DNA of 64,000 bases from Cochliopodium minus (taxonomy: Eukaryota > Discosea > Himatismenida > Cochliopodiidae): assembly GCA_024220525.1 (NCBI GenBank), contig JAMYWO010000057.1, positions 26,991 through 90,990 of the forward strand. The letters run 5' to 3'. Each line of letters opens with the position of its first letter. The first letter of the stretch is position 1. The notes beneath the pieces were generated by a model, which was given only the letters and a program-made list of their open reading frames with translations, had not been told where the DNA came from and searched no databases. Position numbers and translations under genes: made by a program. This document shows positions 38,976 to 53,000 of this stretch, piece after piece.

Positions 38976-39283
38976 TTCTTTTACCTCTTACAAATGGAGA
39001 AACGCTTCTTATTTCCCTCCAAACAAAGCTCAGATTTCAAGATACTGTCAGCCAATCTTCAGTAAATGATATAGATGAGATTCATGATGCTACCAAAAAA
39101 TTAGCAAGTTCTCTTTCAGAGAAGGGTTCCAAAATTCATCATTTTCTTTCTATTTTAATTACAAACAAAGCAATCAGCGATTCTGAAAATGCAAGCAAGG
39201 TTGTAATAATTAAAGATCAAGATTACAAGAATTTTCTTGGTTTCTCATTCTCCCAATTTCCTTTTCTTGACAACTTCTTCTAA
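38976..39283 (+). CDS. 3' fragment of an unrecognised gene (starts in gap)
   Basis: About 100 residues in an open frame from the edge of the gap to TAA, with 'LPLTNGETLLISLQTKLRF', 'EIHDATKKLASSLSEKG' and an end 'FSQFPFLDNFF'. The codon pattern looks coding, unlike the surrounding A/T. No domain is recognised, and the protein cannot be judged without the missing 5' part. Confidence 0.45.
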
Positions 39284-39565
39284 TAAAAAAATTCAAACAA
39301 AAACATTTTTTCATTAAATCCTATGATTTTTAATTAAAAAGTTCTTAAATAAATATTTATTATTGATTTACCAACCGGCCTGGATAAAATCTACTTTCTA
39401 TAACTTTTTGCAAATTCAGTATTTTCGTTTTGGTGTTACGAATGATAATGATTTTATAGAAAAACAATCGATAAACACTGCACGTAGTTTAAATTTTTTT
39501 GTTTCAAATTTTACAAATAAAATAGTTTTATTTTAGGAAATTAACTTTACTAATATTTAATAAAA

Positions 39566-40424
39566 TTATTTGAAGAAACTTTTGTAAATTAATATCCCTG
39601 CAAAAGATCCGAATAGAGCTCCTGCAATTATTGGTTTATAATCATATCCCTTTGATAAATTTTCATCTTTCGAACAAAAATTAATAAAAATTTTAATAGA
39701 AATTAAATTAAATTATTAAATTATTAATTATTAAAAAAAAATAAAAAAAAAATATTTTGAGAGCAATTTATTTCTCCGCGTTTTAATAAATATGGGTTTC
39801 CATTGACAAAAAGAATTTTTTGAATATAATTTTGATATTTTTATAAAATAAAAAATATAAATTTACTTAATCTGATCAACAATGATTCCACTTTCTTTTT
39901 ATCTTCTTCAAGTTTGCTTCCTTTTTCGAGCAATTCATTATGAATACTGCTTAATTTTTCACTTTTGGATAGAATGTCCTTCTCATTTGATTCTATTTCA
40001 ATTTCTTTACTCCTCAATCTTTGATCTTTTTCCACTAACATGTCTTTAATTTCTGATAATTTTGTCATTAATTCATTGTTTGCAATTTGTTGTTCGAGTA
40101 TTTTTTTTTCTTTGAGAGTTAAATCGTGTTCTCTATTTGTCAATTCCTTGTTTCTGAGATTTAATAGATTGCTTATGTTTGAAATATTTTTCCCCACTGA
40201 ATAAATAGAATTAAATTGTTATTGAAATACGAAGGAAATTAATGTTTTTTGAGATTTTTACATTCATCTTGTTTTTTTGTTATTTCTGATTGTTTTTTAA
40301 ATTCATTTAATAGAATTCTTTCTCTGTCTTCAATAGGCAGCTTAGACCTTTCTTCTAAGGTTTGAATATGTTCACTATCATTATTTTCTTCTGTATTTGG
40401 ATTATTCGATTGATCATCATTCAT
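39566..40424 (-). CDS. Coiled-coil, tail-anchored protein
   Basis: Exon 1 begins at ATG 40424 with an acidic, Asn-rich start and 'RSKLPIEDRERILLNEFKK'. Exon 2 (up to about 39869) is a long heptad-patterned coiled coil ('LMTKLSEIKDMLVEKDQRL'). The last exon (about 39670-39566) gives a hydrophobic end 'PIIAGALFGSFAGILIY' plus a few basic residues. That layout fits a tail-anchored membrane protein facing the cytosol (tether, SNARE-like or organelle adaptor). No SNARE signature was recognised. Divergent from the USP gene with about 90 bp between starts. Confidence 0.55.
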
Positions 40425-40511
40425 TTTTTTTTTTTTTTTTTTTTGAAGGAATAATCAAATCCCACAAATATCTCAATAAATCTCTTTTTTATAAAATTAA
40501 AAAAATTTGAA

Positions 40512-42495
40512 ATGTCTGAGACAGAAAATCATGAAATAGAAGAAAGAATAAATGAGAAAGAAAATAATGAACAAAATAAAGAGATTTTAACATCTTCTGA
40601 AGAAAGAGAAATATATATGACATTAAAAAATGATGTAATGAAAAAAGGAGACGCTTACTATCTAATTTGTTCAGAATGGTGGTCAAGATGGAGGGATTAC
40701 ATTGGATGGAATGCAAATAAAGATGAAAATAAAGAAACAGTCAGACCATCAGAAATTGATAATAGAAAACTTTTAGATGAAAATGGTCTTTTGATCAAGG
40801 AAATGCAAGAACATAATGACTATATGATCATTTCTGAACCTCTTTGGAAGAAACTTCATTCATGGTAATAAAAAATATAAATTTTTTTTTCGTATTAAAA
40901 ATTTATAAAACAAAATAGGTATGGAGGAGGCCCAGAAATCCAAAGAAAAGTAATATCAGACCTTTATAATAGATTGGCAATAGAAGTGAGATTATTGACA
41001 ATCAAATTCATAAAATCATCAGATATGGAAAATGTTGTTTTTCATCAATTCAGCAAAACATCAAAAGTAAGAGAGGTCACCAGTTCTATTTGTGAAAAAT
41101 TGGGATTAAAAGAAAATGATGTACGTTTATGGGATTTCCATAATGAAAGAAAATTGAAAATTTTGACAGATCCTTATGAAACAATGGAAGAAGCGAGAAT
41201 CATCAACAATCAAAAAATCCTTTTGGAAGAAAAAAAAAATGGAAAATTTGAAAAACTCTCGGAGAATCAATCCAGGTACCTTAATTCAAAAACACTAATC
41301 GAGTCTTTTTTTTTCAATAATTTTAATTTTCTTTTTTTAAGAGAACCAACAACACCAGGACTATGTGGATTACAAAATTTGGGAAATACTTGTTATATGA
41401 ATTCAGGGATACAATGTCTTTCTAATATAGCGCCAATATCTGATTATTTGATTAAAAAGAAATTTGTGGAAGAAATAAACACAGTGAATCCAATTGGAAC
41501 ACATGGTGAATTGATCAATGAATTTGCAGAACTAATAACAGAAATCTGGTCAGGAGAATGTAGCAGTATTGGACCAAAAGATTTCAAATTTAAACTTGAA
41601 AAATTTGCTCCTCAATTTTCTGGTTACAATCAACAAGACAGTCACGAATTCATTTCTTCTTTGCTTGATGGTTTACACGAAGATATCAACAGAATAAAAC
41701 AAAAAAAATATACTGAAGGTGATGACAATGAAACCTTGACTGATCTTGAAAACTCTCAACTTTCTTGGAAAACTCACAAAGAGAGAAATGATAGTTTCAT
41801 TGTGGATTGGGTATAAATTTCAATACTACAAAACATAAAGATGTAATTATTATAATTATTATTATATTATTTTAACTATAGTTTCATGGACAATTAAAAT
41901 CAACAATTAAATGCCCTAAATGCCCCAAAGTGTCAGTAAAGTTTGATCCAATGATGTATCTTCAATTGCCTTTGCCCCAAAAAACAACAAGAGAAATAAA
42001 AGTTTTGGTCATTCCTTCTGATTTGAATGTTAAACCCTCTTATTTCCTCCTTTCTGTTCCTAAAGAGGGCTCTATAGAAGATGTCAAAAAACAAATTGCT
42101 CTCCTCTCCAATCAACCTTTCCTAGAAGGAAATACAGAAAACACAGAAAACACAGAAAAGATAGAGATAGGGGATAGAAGAGTAGAGGAAAGAGTAAAAG
42201 TAGAAAACATAGAGATAGGGGATGTTTACAATCACAAATTTTTCAAAATATTTAAAAATAATGAACCTCAATCATCTATTCAAGATAGAGATGTAATTCA
42301 TGCTTATTGTCTTTCTTCTTCCCTCTCCCCTCCTTCTTCCTCTCCTGAAGAAGACAAACAAGAACATATCCCCTTCGTTACTGTAATTCTCATCCACAAA
42401 TCCGTGGATCTCTCTTCCTCTTCTTCCTCTTCTGGTATTTCTTTATAATCAATTTTATTTATTTCTTACTAATTTTTCTTTCTTTATTTATATAT

Positions 42496-42526
<31 letters not shown>

Positions 42527-43582
42527 TATATATTTATTTATATATATATTTATTTATATTTATTTATTTATTAAAGGAAATAAAACTTTTGGATCACCAT
42601 TGATAATGAAAGTGGCAAGTAAGATAAAGTATGAGGAATTGAGAAAAGAGATGTTTTCTAAATTGCAAAGAATAATAAAAGTAAAAGATGTCATCCCCTT
42701 CCATATTCGTCTTGCTAATGAATATGGTGAAGAAAAAAAGGCTTTCGAAGATCATGAAGATGTTCCCTTGGAAAACAAAAGGTATTTAATACACCAATGA
42801 TATATTATAATTTATTAAATATTTTTTTTATTTTTATTTTTATTTTAAATATTTTTATTTTAATTTTTATTTTAATTATTAAATGATTTCTTTATAATTT
42901 AAAAAGCGTTCTGGTGATAGTTTGGGACAGAGAAAATTTGCAAGATGTGTATGATGAAGCAGAAGCAAAGAATGTAGGAGAACATTCATCAATGAACCCG
43001 TCCAACACTAAAAGTGAAAACACGATAAACATTGAAAAATGTTTGGAACTTTTTTCTGCAGAAGAACAATTGGATCCCGAAAACGAATGGTATTGCAACA
43101 AATGTAAAGAACACCAAAGAGCGTACAAAAAGATAGACGTATGGTCTCTTCCAAAGATACTTGTCATCCAATTGAAAAGATTTTCTTACAAAAACATTAT
43201 TTTCAGAGAAAAGTTGGAGACTTATGTCGACTTTCCCCTCGAAGACTTGGATCTTTCCCAGATTGTTAAAGGCCCTTTTGATCCAAAAGAGGCACCTGTT
43301 TATGATTTGATGGGCATTTCTCAACACTTTGGAGTTTTGGGAGGAGGTCATTACACTGCTGTTGCAAAGAATCCAAACAATAAAAAGTGGTACAACTTTG
43401 ATGATAAACATGTCAGTGAAATAAGCGAAAAAAAAATTAAATCAAGTGCTGCTTATCTCTTGTTTTATCAAAGAAAAGATACTATAGATAAAGATTTTGT
43501 TCTTGGCAATCCTAATACTGATCAAAATTCTTCCCCTCAGAATAATTCTCGAGATGACAAATCAAATAATGAAAATAATTAA
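40512..43582 (+). CDS. Ubiquitin-specific protease, USP4/11/15-type
   Basis: Domains in order: an N-terminal DUSP domain ('GDAYYLICSEWWSRWRDYIG', 'EPLWKKLHSWYGGGPEI'); a ubiquitin-like domain after it; the USP Cys box ('GLQNLGNTCYMNSGIQCL'), with 'YNQQDSHEFISSLLDGLHED'; zinc-finger pairs ('CPKCPK', 'CNKC'); a long insert containing a second ubiquitin-like segment; and the His box ('FGVLGGGHYTAVAKN', then 'WYNFDD'). Catalytic Cys and His are present, so it should be active in removing ubiquitin. DUSP-UBL-USP is the USP4/USP11/USP15 and yeast Ubp12 layout. Introns lie at about 40865, 41277, 41814, 42435 and 42780. One intron near 42500 is a TTTA repeat. Confidence 0.85.
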
Positions 43583-43738
43583 TTTTCAGAATATTAAACA
43601 ATATTAAAAGTTTCAAAAATTTGAATTGCAAACTAAAACAAGATAATTAAGATCTTAATTTGTTTATAAATATTTATTCTCTATTAAATATATAATACAA
43701 AAATATAAAAAAAATCTCAATAAAGGATTTAATTTTGA

Positions 43739-46700
43739 ATGAGTGATGAAATTTTTGAAGTGGTAATATAACGATATTAATTGAAAGTTGTATCATTATT
43801 AAATTGTTTAAATTAGATTGAGCCTCTTGTTGATGGAATTACAAATTTGATTTCTTCTGCATATACAAAAGATCTCGTAGAAATGAAGGAAGCTTCCCAA
43901 GTTATTGCTGTAATTTCTAAATAGAATTTAATAAATATCTATATTTTTTCTGATAAAATTTAAATAACAAATTTTTTAAATCAGGACCAAACTGACAAAC
44001 TTGTTGAATTGGTCAAGGAAAGAGTTATTAATATTAATGATCAAATACTTGTTAATGAAATGGTGATTTCTATTAAGAATGTTTCATCAAAAGTGGTTGG
44101 TAAAAAATTCAAAAAATATACAGTATTTTATTTTATAAAATTTTGTTTCTTGCAGCATTGAGATTGGCTTATAATAATGTTGCCAAAAGTGATGAGAAAC
44201 AATATAAACAAGCTTTTGCTGTTGCGGCAAAAGAGGTTGGAGATTCATTGAGAGAGCTCATGTATACAATGGATACTTCTTATGCAAAAAGAATTTCCGA
44301 AGCTGTTAAAAAGGCAAAACCTTTAGTTAAAATTATTGGAACATCTGCTAGAACCTCCAAGGACGTACTTTTGGATAATGCTAAAAATTTCGCATCAGCA
44401 AATATAGTTGGTAAATTCCAACCAAATTTTTCTTTTTTTTTTTTAAATTTAAATTTACATCATTTTAAAAGTGATCCAAGCAGGGGAAGATGCATCTAAA
44501 GCAACATTGGATAATGAAAAGAGGGAAGTATTTGGAGAATGTGTTTCTGATATTAAAAAATATTCCTCTGATCTTATTATTGCTTGTAGAAATTTATCAG
44601 ATAGACCCAATTCTGAAGAATTGATTGATAAAGTTGTTTCTTTGGAACAATTCTTGTTGGCTGCTTATCTCAGATTAGAATCTACTGCTAAGATTCTCAA
44701 AGAATTATCTTACTTTGGAAGAATTGGTGCTACTATTTCTGAGTAAATAATACCAATTTTTTAATTTTATTATTTGAAGAAAATAAAAATAAAAAATTAT
44801 AAAAAATAAAATAATTATTAAAATGAAAAATAAAAAATTATGAATATTAATTAATTAAACAATTTTTGAACAGGTTAGATGATTTATTAGGAAGATTAGA
44901 GCATTTGAAACAAACAAGTAATAGATGTTATAATGCAATAGGAACAAATGATTACCTTAATGAAGCAAAGGAAGTGACACAACAAGTAGTTGCTTTGTTT
45001 AAAGAAGCTCAAAAAGTATTGGATAAAACTGATGATCCTGTCATTAAAAACAAACTTCAACAACTCATGGGTAGTTTAAAATCAAAGGTTTTTCTATTTT
45101 TTTATTTCATTCATAAAATCAACTTTATTAAACTTTTGATAATTTTAAATTAAGTATATATTTAATATAAATTAAGTATATATTTAATAATTATAAATCA
45201 AGTATATATTTAATAATTATAAATTAATTGTATATTTTTAATATTTATAAATTAATTGTATATTTTTAAGATTTATAAATTAATTGTATATTTTTAATAT
45301 TTATAAATAAAGTATGTTTTTAATTTTGTTTTTAGTAATTAGTACAGTTTTAAAATTACTTTTATTGAATTAATTTTATTCTTTGTATAACAAAAAAGGC
45401 GAGTGAGTTTGTGAAAGCTTCAAAAGAGAAACATCAAAATCCAAACATGAATGGAGGAAGAGTGAAAGAAGCAAAGAAAGAACTGGATGATTGTATTGAT
45501 CATTTGTATTCTTTATTTGATCCTCACACAAAAAGAGGATTAAATCAACAAGTCATTTACGGTACTGAAGTCATTTTGGTCATTGCTGATAATCTTATTT
45601 CATCTTCTCGTTCTAAAGATGATACTTCTACTTTTTCCAAAGACTTGCTTCTTTGTGCGGATCAGGTTTTTATCTTTTTTTTCTCATTTTTAAAATTTTT
45701 CAATAAATTTAATTTTATTATTTTTAATTTATTATTGAAATTAAAAATTTATTTCATTTTAATTTAATTTATTCATTTATTATTTTTAATTTATTAATGA
45801 AATAAAAAATTTATTATAATTTATTTTATTTTCTTTTATTCAATATGATGAAAAAAAATGAAAGGTGGTGGTAGATACAGAGACATTGGCATCTCAAACA
45901 GAAAATGTGATGGTAGGAAAAAAGATAAAAGGAGTGTCAAGAGAAATAAGAGTGTTGTGCACCCAGTTGATAGAAGTATCCAACTCCCCTTCTCTCAACT
46001 ATTCTTCTCAACAAAAACAGGATTCTCTTCGTAACAACCTCGAAAAAAAACTCTATGAATTAAAAAACATGGCTATTGATTGGCAAAAATATGAAGAAGA
46101 GTATGAACGTAAAAAAGAAGAAGGTACCCTTTATTTTCTTTATTCATGTTATTTTTGTTATTCATATTTAATATATTTTATTTTTGTTATTCATATTATT
46201 CATATTTTAACATTATTTGCTATTATTATTTATTATTTATTATTTTTTTTATTTTTGTTATTCATATTATTCATATTAAATATTTTTCATTCATATTTTC
46301 TATATTTATATTACACAAACTTTTTGCACATTATTTTTATTGTTTATACTTTATATTTCATAACATTAATTTTAAATTTACAATTTTAAATTTAGAGAGG
46401 AAAAGAAAGGAAGAGGAGGAGAGAAGAAAGATGGGAGATTCACTATTAGTGAAAGCAGCAAAAGAACAATCAAATAACGCAAACATTGTTGCACGTGAAG
46501 CTGAAAAATATGCCAATTTGTTAAAAGACCCTCTTCTCAAACAACAAATCTTGCAAGGTGCAAACAATGTCAAACTTTTGGGTGAAAAATTGGTAAATTC
46601 AAAAAAAAATTTTTTCTGTCATCTGAAAAAATTTTGTTTTTTAAACTTTTTTTTTTAAAATTTTTTTTGTTTATTCTTATTTTTTGTCATTTTATTTTTA

Positions 46701-47457
46701 ATAAAATTAATAGGTGAAGAGTGCAGAGAAATACGATAAAGAACCAAACAACAGGGAGTGGGAAGAGGAATACAGTGAAGCACAAAGAAAATTGGGAGAA
46801 GGGATTGGATACATCGTAAAACTTACAAACAATAATTCTCTTTTAGAAAGTTTTGGAGGATTAGAGAGATTGTTGGGAGGAAGCAGAGAAGGAGTAAAGT
46901 TGGCAGAAGAATTAATGAAATTCATAGAAGACATTAACCTCAAAATGAAAAAAGATCCTTCTTTCACTGTAGAAGGTTCTAAACTCATAACCGAAAAAAC
47001 CAAACAGCTCGCTTCTATTCTTCGTCAAATGGGTATACTCTCTTTTATTCCAATCTTTTTTATTTTTTAAAATTGAATTTCCATCAAAATCATTTCACAA
47101 AATTCAACCATTTTTATCAATTGCAAATATTTTTCTAAATTTTCAATTTTCTCTTTCACAAAAAAAAAAGCAAAAGAAGAAACAGAACCAAAATTTAAGG
47201 AACAATTCACAACATTTGCAAACGGATTGAATGATAAGGCGTTGCAAATTAAAATTCTTTCTGCAGTAAATCTTGCGGAAGGAGGATCAAAAAACAGTAA
47301 CCAAGTTTCATCTGCTTGTAACGTTTTGAAAACGAATCTTAGTGATTTAGTTTCTGCTTTGCATGTTGCTGCTCTCCAAAGTTCTATTCGTCAAACCAAC
47401 AAACAAAGTGAAGCCATTGCTAAATTAGCTCAGGCTTTCATCAATACTAACAAATAA
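43739..47457 (+). CDS. Vinculin/talin-rod-like helical-bundle protein
   Basis: About eleven or more exons from ATG 43739 to TAA 47455-47457, around 900 residues and almost entirely amphipathic helix. The start 'MSDEIFEV', then 'IEPLVDGITNLISSA', resembles the vinculin/alpha-catenin N-terminus. Later parts show talin/vinculin-type helices rich in Ala and Lys ('FAVAAKEVGDSLRELMY', 'AKEQSNNANIVAREAEKYAN', 'LHVAALQSSIRQTNKQ'). A charged Lys/Glu/Arg hinge lies near 46100-46430. Proteins of this kind link actin to membranes or adhesion complexes. No FERM or I/LWEQ module is visible. The choice between vinculin and talin rod is not settled. Confidence 0.6.
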
Positions 47458-47555
47458 AAGAAAATTTTTGAATAATCACCATTAAAACATTTTTTCTGAA
47501 AATATATTTTTTCGAATATTATATAAAATATTATATTAAAAAAATTGTAAACATA

Positions 47556-50500
47556 ATGAGAGGAATGTTACAAATCCTTTTAGTTTGTTCATTATTTTAT
47601 TGTCTAGCTCAAGGAATTCAAGACAATTCATTGACTCCTTTTTATGCTTATATCTCAAATGATAATTATACAAACATTGGAAATTTTTCTGGAAGCATTT
47701 TGGATGCTCAAATTTGGGATTTAAACTATGCCATCATGAAGTTGAACTCATCAATAATAAACGAAAACTTAATATACTTTTTGATATTCACAGATGGTTC
47801 GTATTCTGCCTCTTTCAATCTAAAAAACAAAAATTTGGGTTTGATATCTAATTCTTCATTTTTTGGAATATCACCCAAAAATAAGGTAAATATTTTGCAA
47901 GAAGAAAGTGAATTTTTTCTAGAATTTTCTGGGGGTGTTTTGAATGTAACCGGGATTACTTTCAAAGGATATTCTCAAAATATCTTCAAAATATCCTCTT
48001 CTCCTTCTTCTTTTTTCGAAGAATGTATTTTTACAGATAATACCTCTCCTTCTTTAATTTTCTCGGATAGCAATAATATTGTTTTGAAAAGGAATTATTT
48101 TGAAAATAATTCTATCAATGGTGATAACATTGGGGGATCTGTTCAATTTATTGAAAATAATGAAAATATTCAAATCTTAAATTCCACTTTTACGAATAAT
48201 TCTGTGGGGAATATCGCAAAGGGATCTTCCATTTACTTTTACACCAATAATTCTCTCATTCTTTTTCAATCTGTTTGCTTTTTTAATAATTCAGCTTACA
48301 ATTTTAATAATGCAGGAGGTGTTTATTTTGACAAGTAATTTTTTTTTATAAATTTTCTTTTAATATTATATTTTAATTAAACAAGTAATAACAAGAATGT
48401 TGCCTTTGAAAACTGTACATTTGGAAAACATGTTGCTCATGATGGAGCATCAATATATATATACAAGGAAAATAGAAACATAACTTTTGAAAGTTGTGTT
48501 TTTGTAAACAATTCTGCCAACTTTCATGCGAGTGTATTGTATGTTTATGAATCTAATAGTAACATTTCTTTTACCAAATCCAATTTTACTGGAAACTCTG
48601 CGAAAAGTAGTGGTGGAATCTTTTATATTCATGAACACAATAATCTTTTTTTTTTGGATAGATGTTTTTTTCAAAACAACATAGTAATTCCATTTTTATT
48701 TTAAAATAATAAATATTAAATATTTAATTTTGTTAAAAATAATTTTATTTGTAATAAATATTAAATTAATAATCTGAATATACTTTAGGCAGAAAACGGA
48801 GGGGTGGCAATATTTCACAACTCTGGATTAGAAATAAAATCATCTAGTTTTGTTAATAATACAGCAAAATCAAATGGAGGGTGCATTTATTACAACACAG
48901 AAGAAAATTCGGAAAATAGTACTTTTGTTTCTTTTTCAAACAAATGGGAAAACAATAGAGGAGGAGATGGCTCAGTTCTAGTGTTGTTAGGAAAAATAAA
49001 AGTGAGAATTGAAAATGATTTAGTTCAAAATAATGTGGCCAGTCAAACATCCGCTTTTCATTTAAAAACAGAATTTCCAATTCACCTTTACAATTCTTCT
49101 TTCTTTCAAAATTTTGGGAATGAAGGTTCCTCTCTTTATTTAGCTTCTTCAAACTCTTTTTGTTCCATTACTGTGAATAGCTCAAGTTTTTGTGAGAACT
49201 ATAGCAACACCAATGGGAGTTCTATTTATTCCCGTGATTGTATTCTCCTTGTAATATTTGAAAATCTTTTTTTTTATTTAATAAATCTCTTTCTAAATTA
49301 ATTTAGGTTGAACACTCCACTTTTAATTCTAATAACGCAATCAGTGGAGGATCAATTTACAGCAGATTGAATTTTACATCACAGTTTGTTAACATTTCTT
49401 CTTCAAATTTTAGGTAAACAAAATAAAAAAGTAGAACTTTTGCAATAAAATAAATTAATTAATATATTAAAATTTAAATTTTTTTGTTTTGAAAAAAGAT
49501 GTAATAAAGCAAATTATGGAGGGTCTATCATGATAGAAGGAAATTATGGAGAGAATAACAACCAAGAACAAAGTATAAAAGGGTGCAGCTTTAATGGAGA
49601 TGTAGGAATGGAGGGAGGATCTTTATTTATTTTTTTCACTTCTAATTCTCTTTCTTACAATGAGACAGATATCCCTTCTTTATTCACTATTTCCAATTGT
49701 AAATTTAACAATGTTGAAGCCTTAGGTAATGGAGAGTTGATATTAGGTAATGGAGGAGCAATGAAGGTAAATATTTTGTTGATTATTTTTTTTTTTCAAA
49801 ATTTTTTTTCATTACTTCAGGTTCATCTTCCCTTTTGGTTTAATGGAGAAAATTCAAATTTACTTTTATCTGTAATAGAAAATGTAGCAAATGTTTGTTT
49901 TTCAATTAATAATGGAGGAGCTTTCTATTTTGGAGATACTGGTCCTTCTGTCGATCTTTTGTCTCCCTTCCTTTCTTTTCATGTTGAAGGGAATACTTTT
50001 ACAAAGTAAAAAAAAAAAATTTTAATCTTTTTTTTTTTTTATTTCATGATTTTAATAGTAATCGTGCCCTTGGAGGAGGAAGCTTGTTTTGGAAGGTACA
50101 TTTTTTTTTTTTTCATTTTAATTTAAATTATTTTTTGAATTTTATTACACAAAAAAAAAAGAGTAATTCTTTTCTCCCTTTGAATTTATCCATTCCATCT
50201 CTAAATTTTAATCTTTCAAACTCTTTTAAAAATTCAACTGCCAACTATGGCCCTTTTTTTGCTTCCTCTCCTTTTTTTATTTCCCTTCTTTCTCCTTCCC
50301 TTTCTTCATCTTTCAAACTCCCTTCTTCCATTATTTATTCTCCCCATTCAATAAATATAGAATCCTCTCCCTTCATAAACAAAGTGATTCCTTTTTTTGG
50401 AGGAATAGAGTTTGAAATAACCTTTCAAGTAAAAGATTTCTATCAACAAAATGTAGAGTACATCTCTGAGAATTACTATCAACTCCCTAATATTCACTTG

Positions 50501-52978
50501 AAAATAAATGAAAGTAATAGCGATAATAGCATCACTCTTACTTCTCCTTATTCTAATAACACTGCTTCTGTCTTTAAAAATGGACAAGTTATTTTCAAAG
50601 ATCTTTTAATAAACATTAATTTTAACATTGAAAATAACATTTCTTTGGTTGCTTCTCTTTCTAGTTTTGATAGTTCTACCACTTTTGTTAATTATGCAAT
50701 AATGTTAAAAAATATGGGTTGCCCTCTCGGTTATAGGCTTGTAAAAGATATATTTGCTGGAGTAAATTGTGTTCAATGTGATTTTGGACAATATTCTCTA
50801 AATAATTCACAATGTTATCAATGCCCTTCTATTTCAAATGTAGAAGAAAATAATAATTATGCTTCTTGCATCTCTCCTTCTCCTTCTCCTATTCCAAATC
50901 CAACAAGTAATTTAATTCGATTTAAAAAAGGTTTTTGGATCTATCCTAATCATACAAATCCTGAAATTATTTTGAAATGTGGAAAAAATTCAAATTGTTC
51001 TCAAATTACTTGTTCTTCTATATATTCTAATTCTTCTCTTGACTGTTCTTTGGAAATACCAGTCAAACATAATTTTACATGTGTTGGTCATAATTTTACA
51101 TTTGGTTGTGGTATTTGTTATGAGGGTAAGTTTATTTCAAAATAGAATAATTTCTTTTTTTAAAAAATTCATTTTTTAAAAAAGGCTATACAGGTTTAGT
51201 TTTTTGTTAATTTTTGTATTATTATTTCAAATTAATATCAAAAAAAAAAGATTTTTTATGTAGTAAATGTAATTACGGATATTATAGGAAAAATAACAGA
51301 GCATGTGTGAAATGTGGTACCATGGGTCATAAGAAATTAACTGTTTTGATAGTTTTATCAATTCTAATCATTCTATTGCTCCTTTTTACAAAAAATACAT
51401 TATTTTTAATTATGGTTCAATTGATTCTCTTTTTGATTCTTGCCATTCTTGGAATGGCCACTTTATGGTATTAAGAAAAATTTTTCATTTTAAATGATAA
51501 TACTTATTTATTTGTTACAATTTACATAAAAGGGTTATTCAAATACAAGCACTCTTAGTAATTTTCATGTTAATAATAAATCAAAAAAAAAGCAGTTCAC
51601 ATAGATCGTCTCAAGGTCTGGTGAAAGTACTCATATTTCACCTCCAGACACTAAATTTACTTACTTCTTATATAACTTGGCCTTCTTCTTTTGAAAAAGT
51701 GTTTGGAGTTTTAAAATCACTAGATCTTCACTTGAATGGATTTGATTGTCTCTATTCAAAAAAATCCTTTCCTTTTTCTCCTCTCATCTCTTTTATTGTG
51801 AAAATGTTTCTCCCCTTTATTTTCATCATCTCTTTGATTTTGATAATCTTCCTTCAAAACTCGATTTCCAAATCTTGTAAAAAATACTTTTCTAAAAAAA
51901 ACTACAAACTTCCCAAAGAAATGAAAGACAATTTTATTTTTTCACAAGATGATGACTTATACTATTCGGGAGGTGAAGAACAAAGTGAGGGATCGATAAA
52001 TCAATATTTTGAAAAAAAGATAGAATGGTGGCCTACAATTTATAAAATAAGTCTTTTTGTTATTTACATATGTTATTTCGATCTTACTAAAACAATATCT
52101 CAAAATTTTTCTTGGAAGACTCAAACAGTCTCAAATTATAATGGCTTAATACCAAGTTACATTACAAAACATCCATACATAATTTGTAGTATTAATCCTC
52201 TCTTTCTTTCTATACTCATTACTTCTTCATTTTTTGCTCTTCTTTACATTTTTGGAATACCCCTTTTGTTTACTGTTTTACTCAAAAAATTTTCTTCACA
52301 AATTAAGAAAAATTTGGAAATTACTTGGCTTGGTTTTTATTATAAAACTTACAAAACCAAATACTTTTGGTATGAATTAGTTTGGTAAAATTTTTTATTT
52401 TTTCATTTCTTTTCTGAAAAAAAAAAATTAAATTAAACAGGATGTCAAGAAGAGCATTGATCGCAATTTTTTTCAATATTTTCCCAAACAACATCTATTT
52501 GAGAGAAAATGCTACAATTTTTATTCTGTTCTTTTTTATTGCTGTAAATCAGTTTGTCAGGCCTTTTAATACTTTTATTGAAAACATCTTTGAACTTATT
52601 TCTTCTTTGGTAATTATTTTTACATATATTATTCTTATTGATCACCATCAACCACCAAACAACTTGACAATACTAATCATAATTGCAAATGGGGTATTTT
52701 TGGCTTTTCTTTTCTTTTATCTCATCTTTCCTCTTGTCCAAAAATGCTTGAAAAAAAAAATAACTTTCAATTTTTTTGATCATCCAAAACAAAAAGAGTT
52801 AATTATACTTGAAAACGAAGAACTAAAAATTCAAAATGAAGAACATTTGAAAAACATTGAAGAAAAAGATCTCAAATTACTGAAAAAGAGAGAAAAGATT
52901 GAAAAAAAGGAAAAAATAATTAGTGAATTGATAAATGAAATGGAAGTTCTTAAAACAAAATTAAAAAAAGATAATTGA
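47556..52978 (+). CDS. Surface protein: beta-helix (pectin-lyase-like), Cys-rich stalk, multi-TM, coiled coil
   Basis: Starts with a signal peptide ('MRGMLQILLVCSLFYCLA'). A long region of right-handed beta-helix type repeats follows, with recurrent 'NNSA', 'GGSIY' and 'FENCTF' motifs and very many N-x-S/T sites, as in pectin-lyase-fold surface proteins. Next come a Cys-rich stalk with a GCC2/GCC3 or EGF look ('CVQCDFGQYSLNNSQCYQC'), then about eight TM helices including 'YKTKYFWYELVW' followed by 'RRALIAIFFNIF', and a cytosolic coiled-coil tail rich in Lys and Glu. This resembles protist multi-TM proteins with a TRP-like C-terminal membrane block. Likely a glycosylated surface receptor or channel; some junctions are provisional. 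Confidence 0.6.
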
Positions 52979-53000
52979 TTAATAAAAACTATTTATTTCC

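Noticed and set aside
42990-43411. Minus-strand frame of 140 codons
   Set aside because: Antisense to the USP His-box exon.
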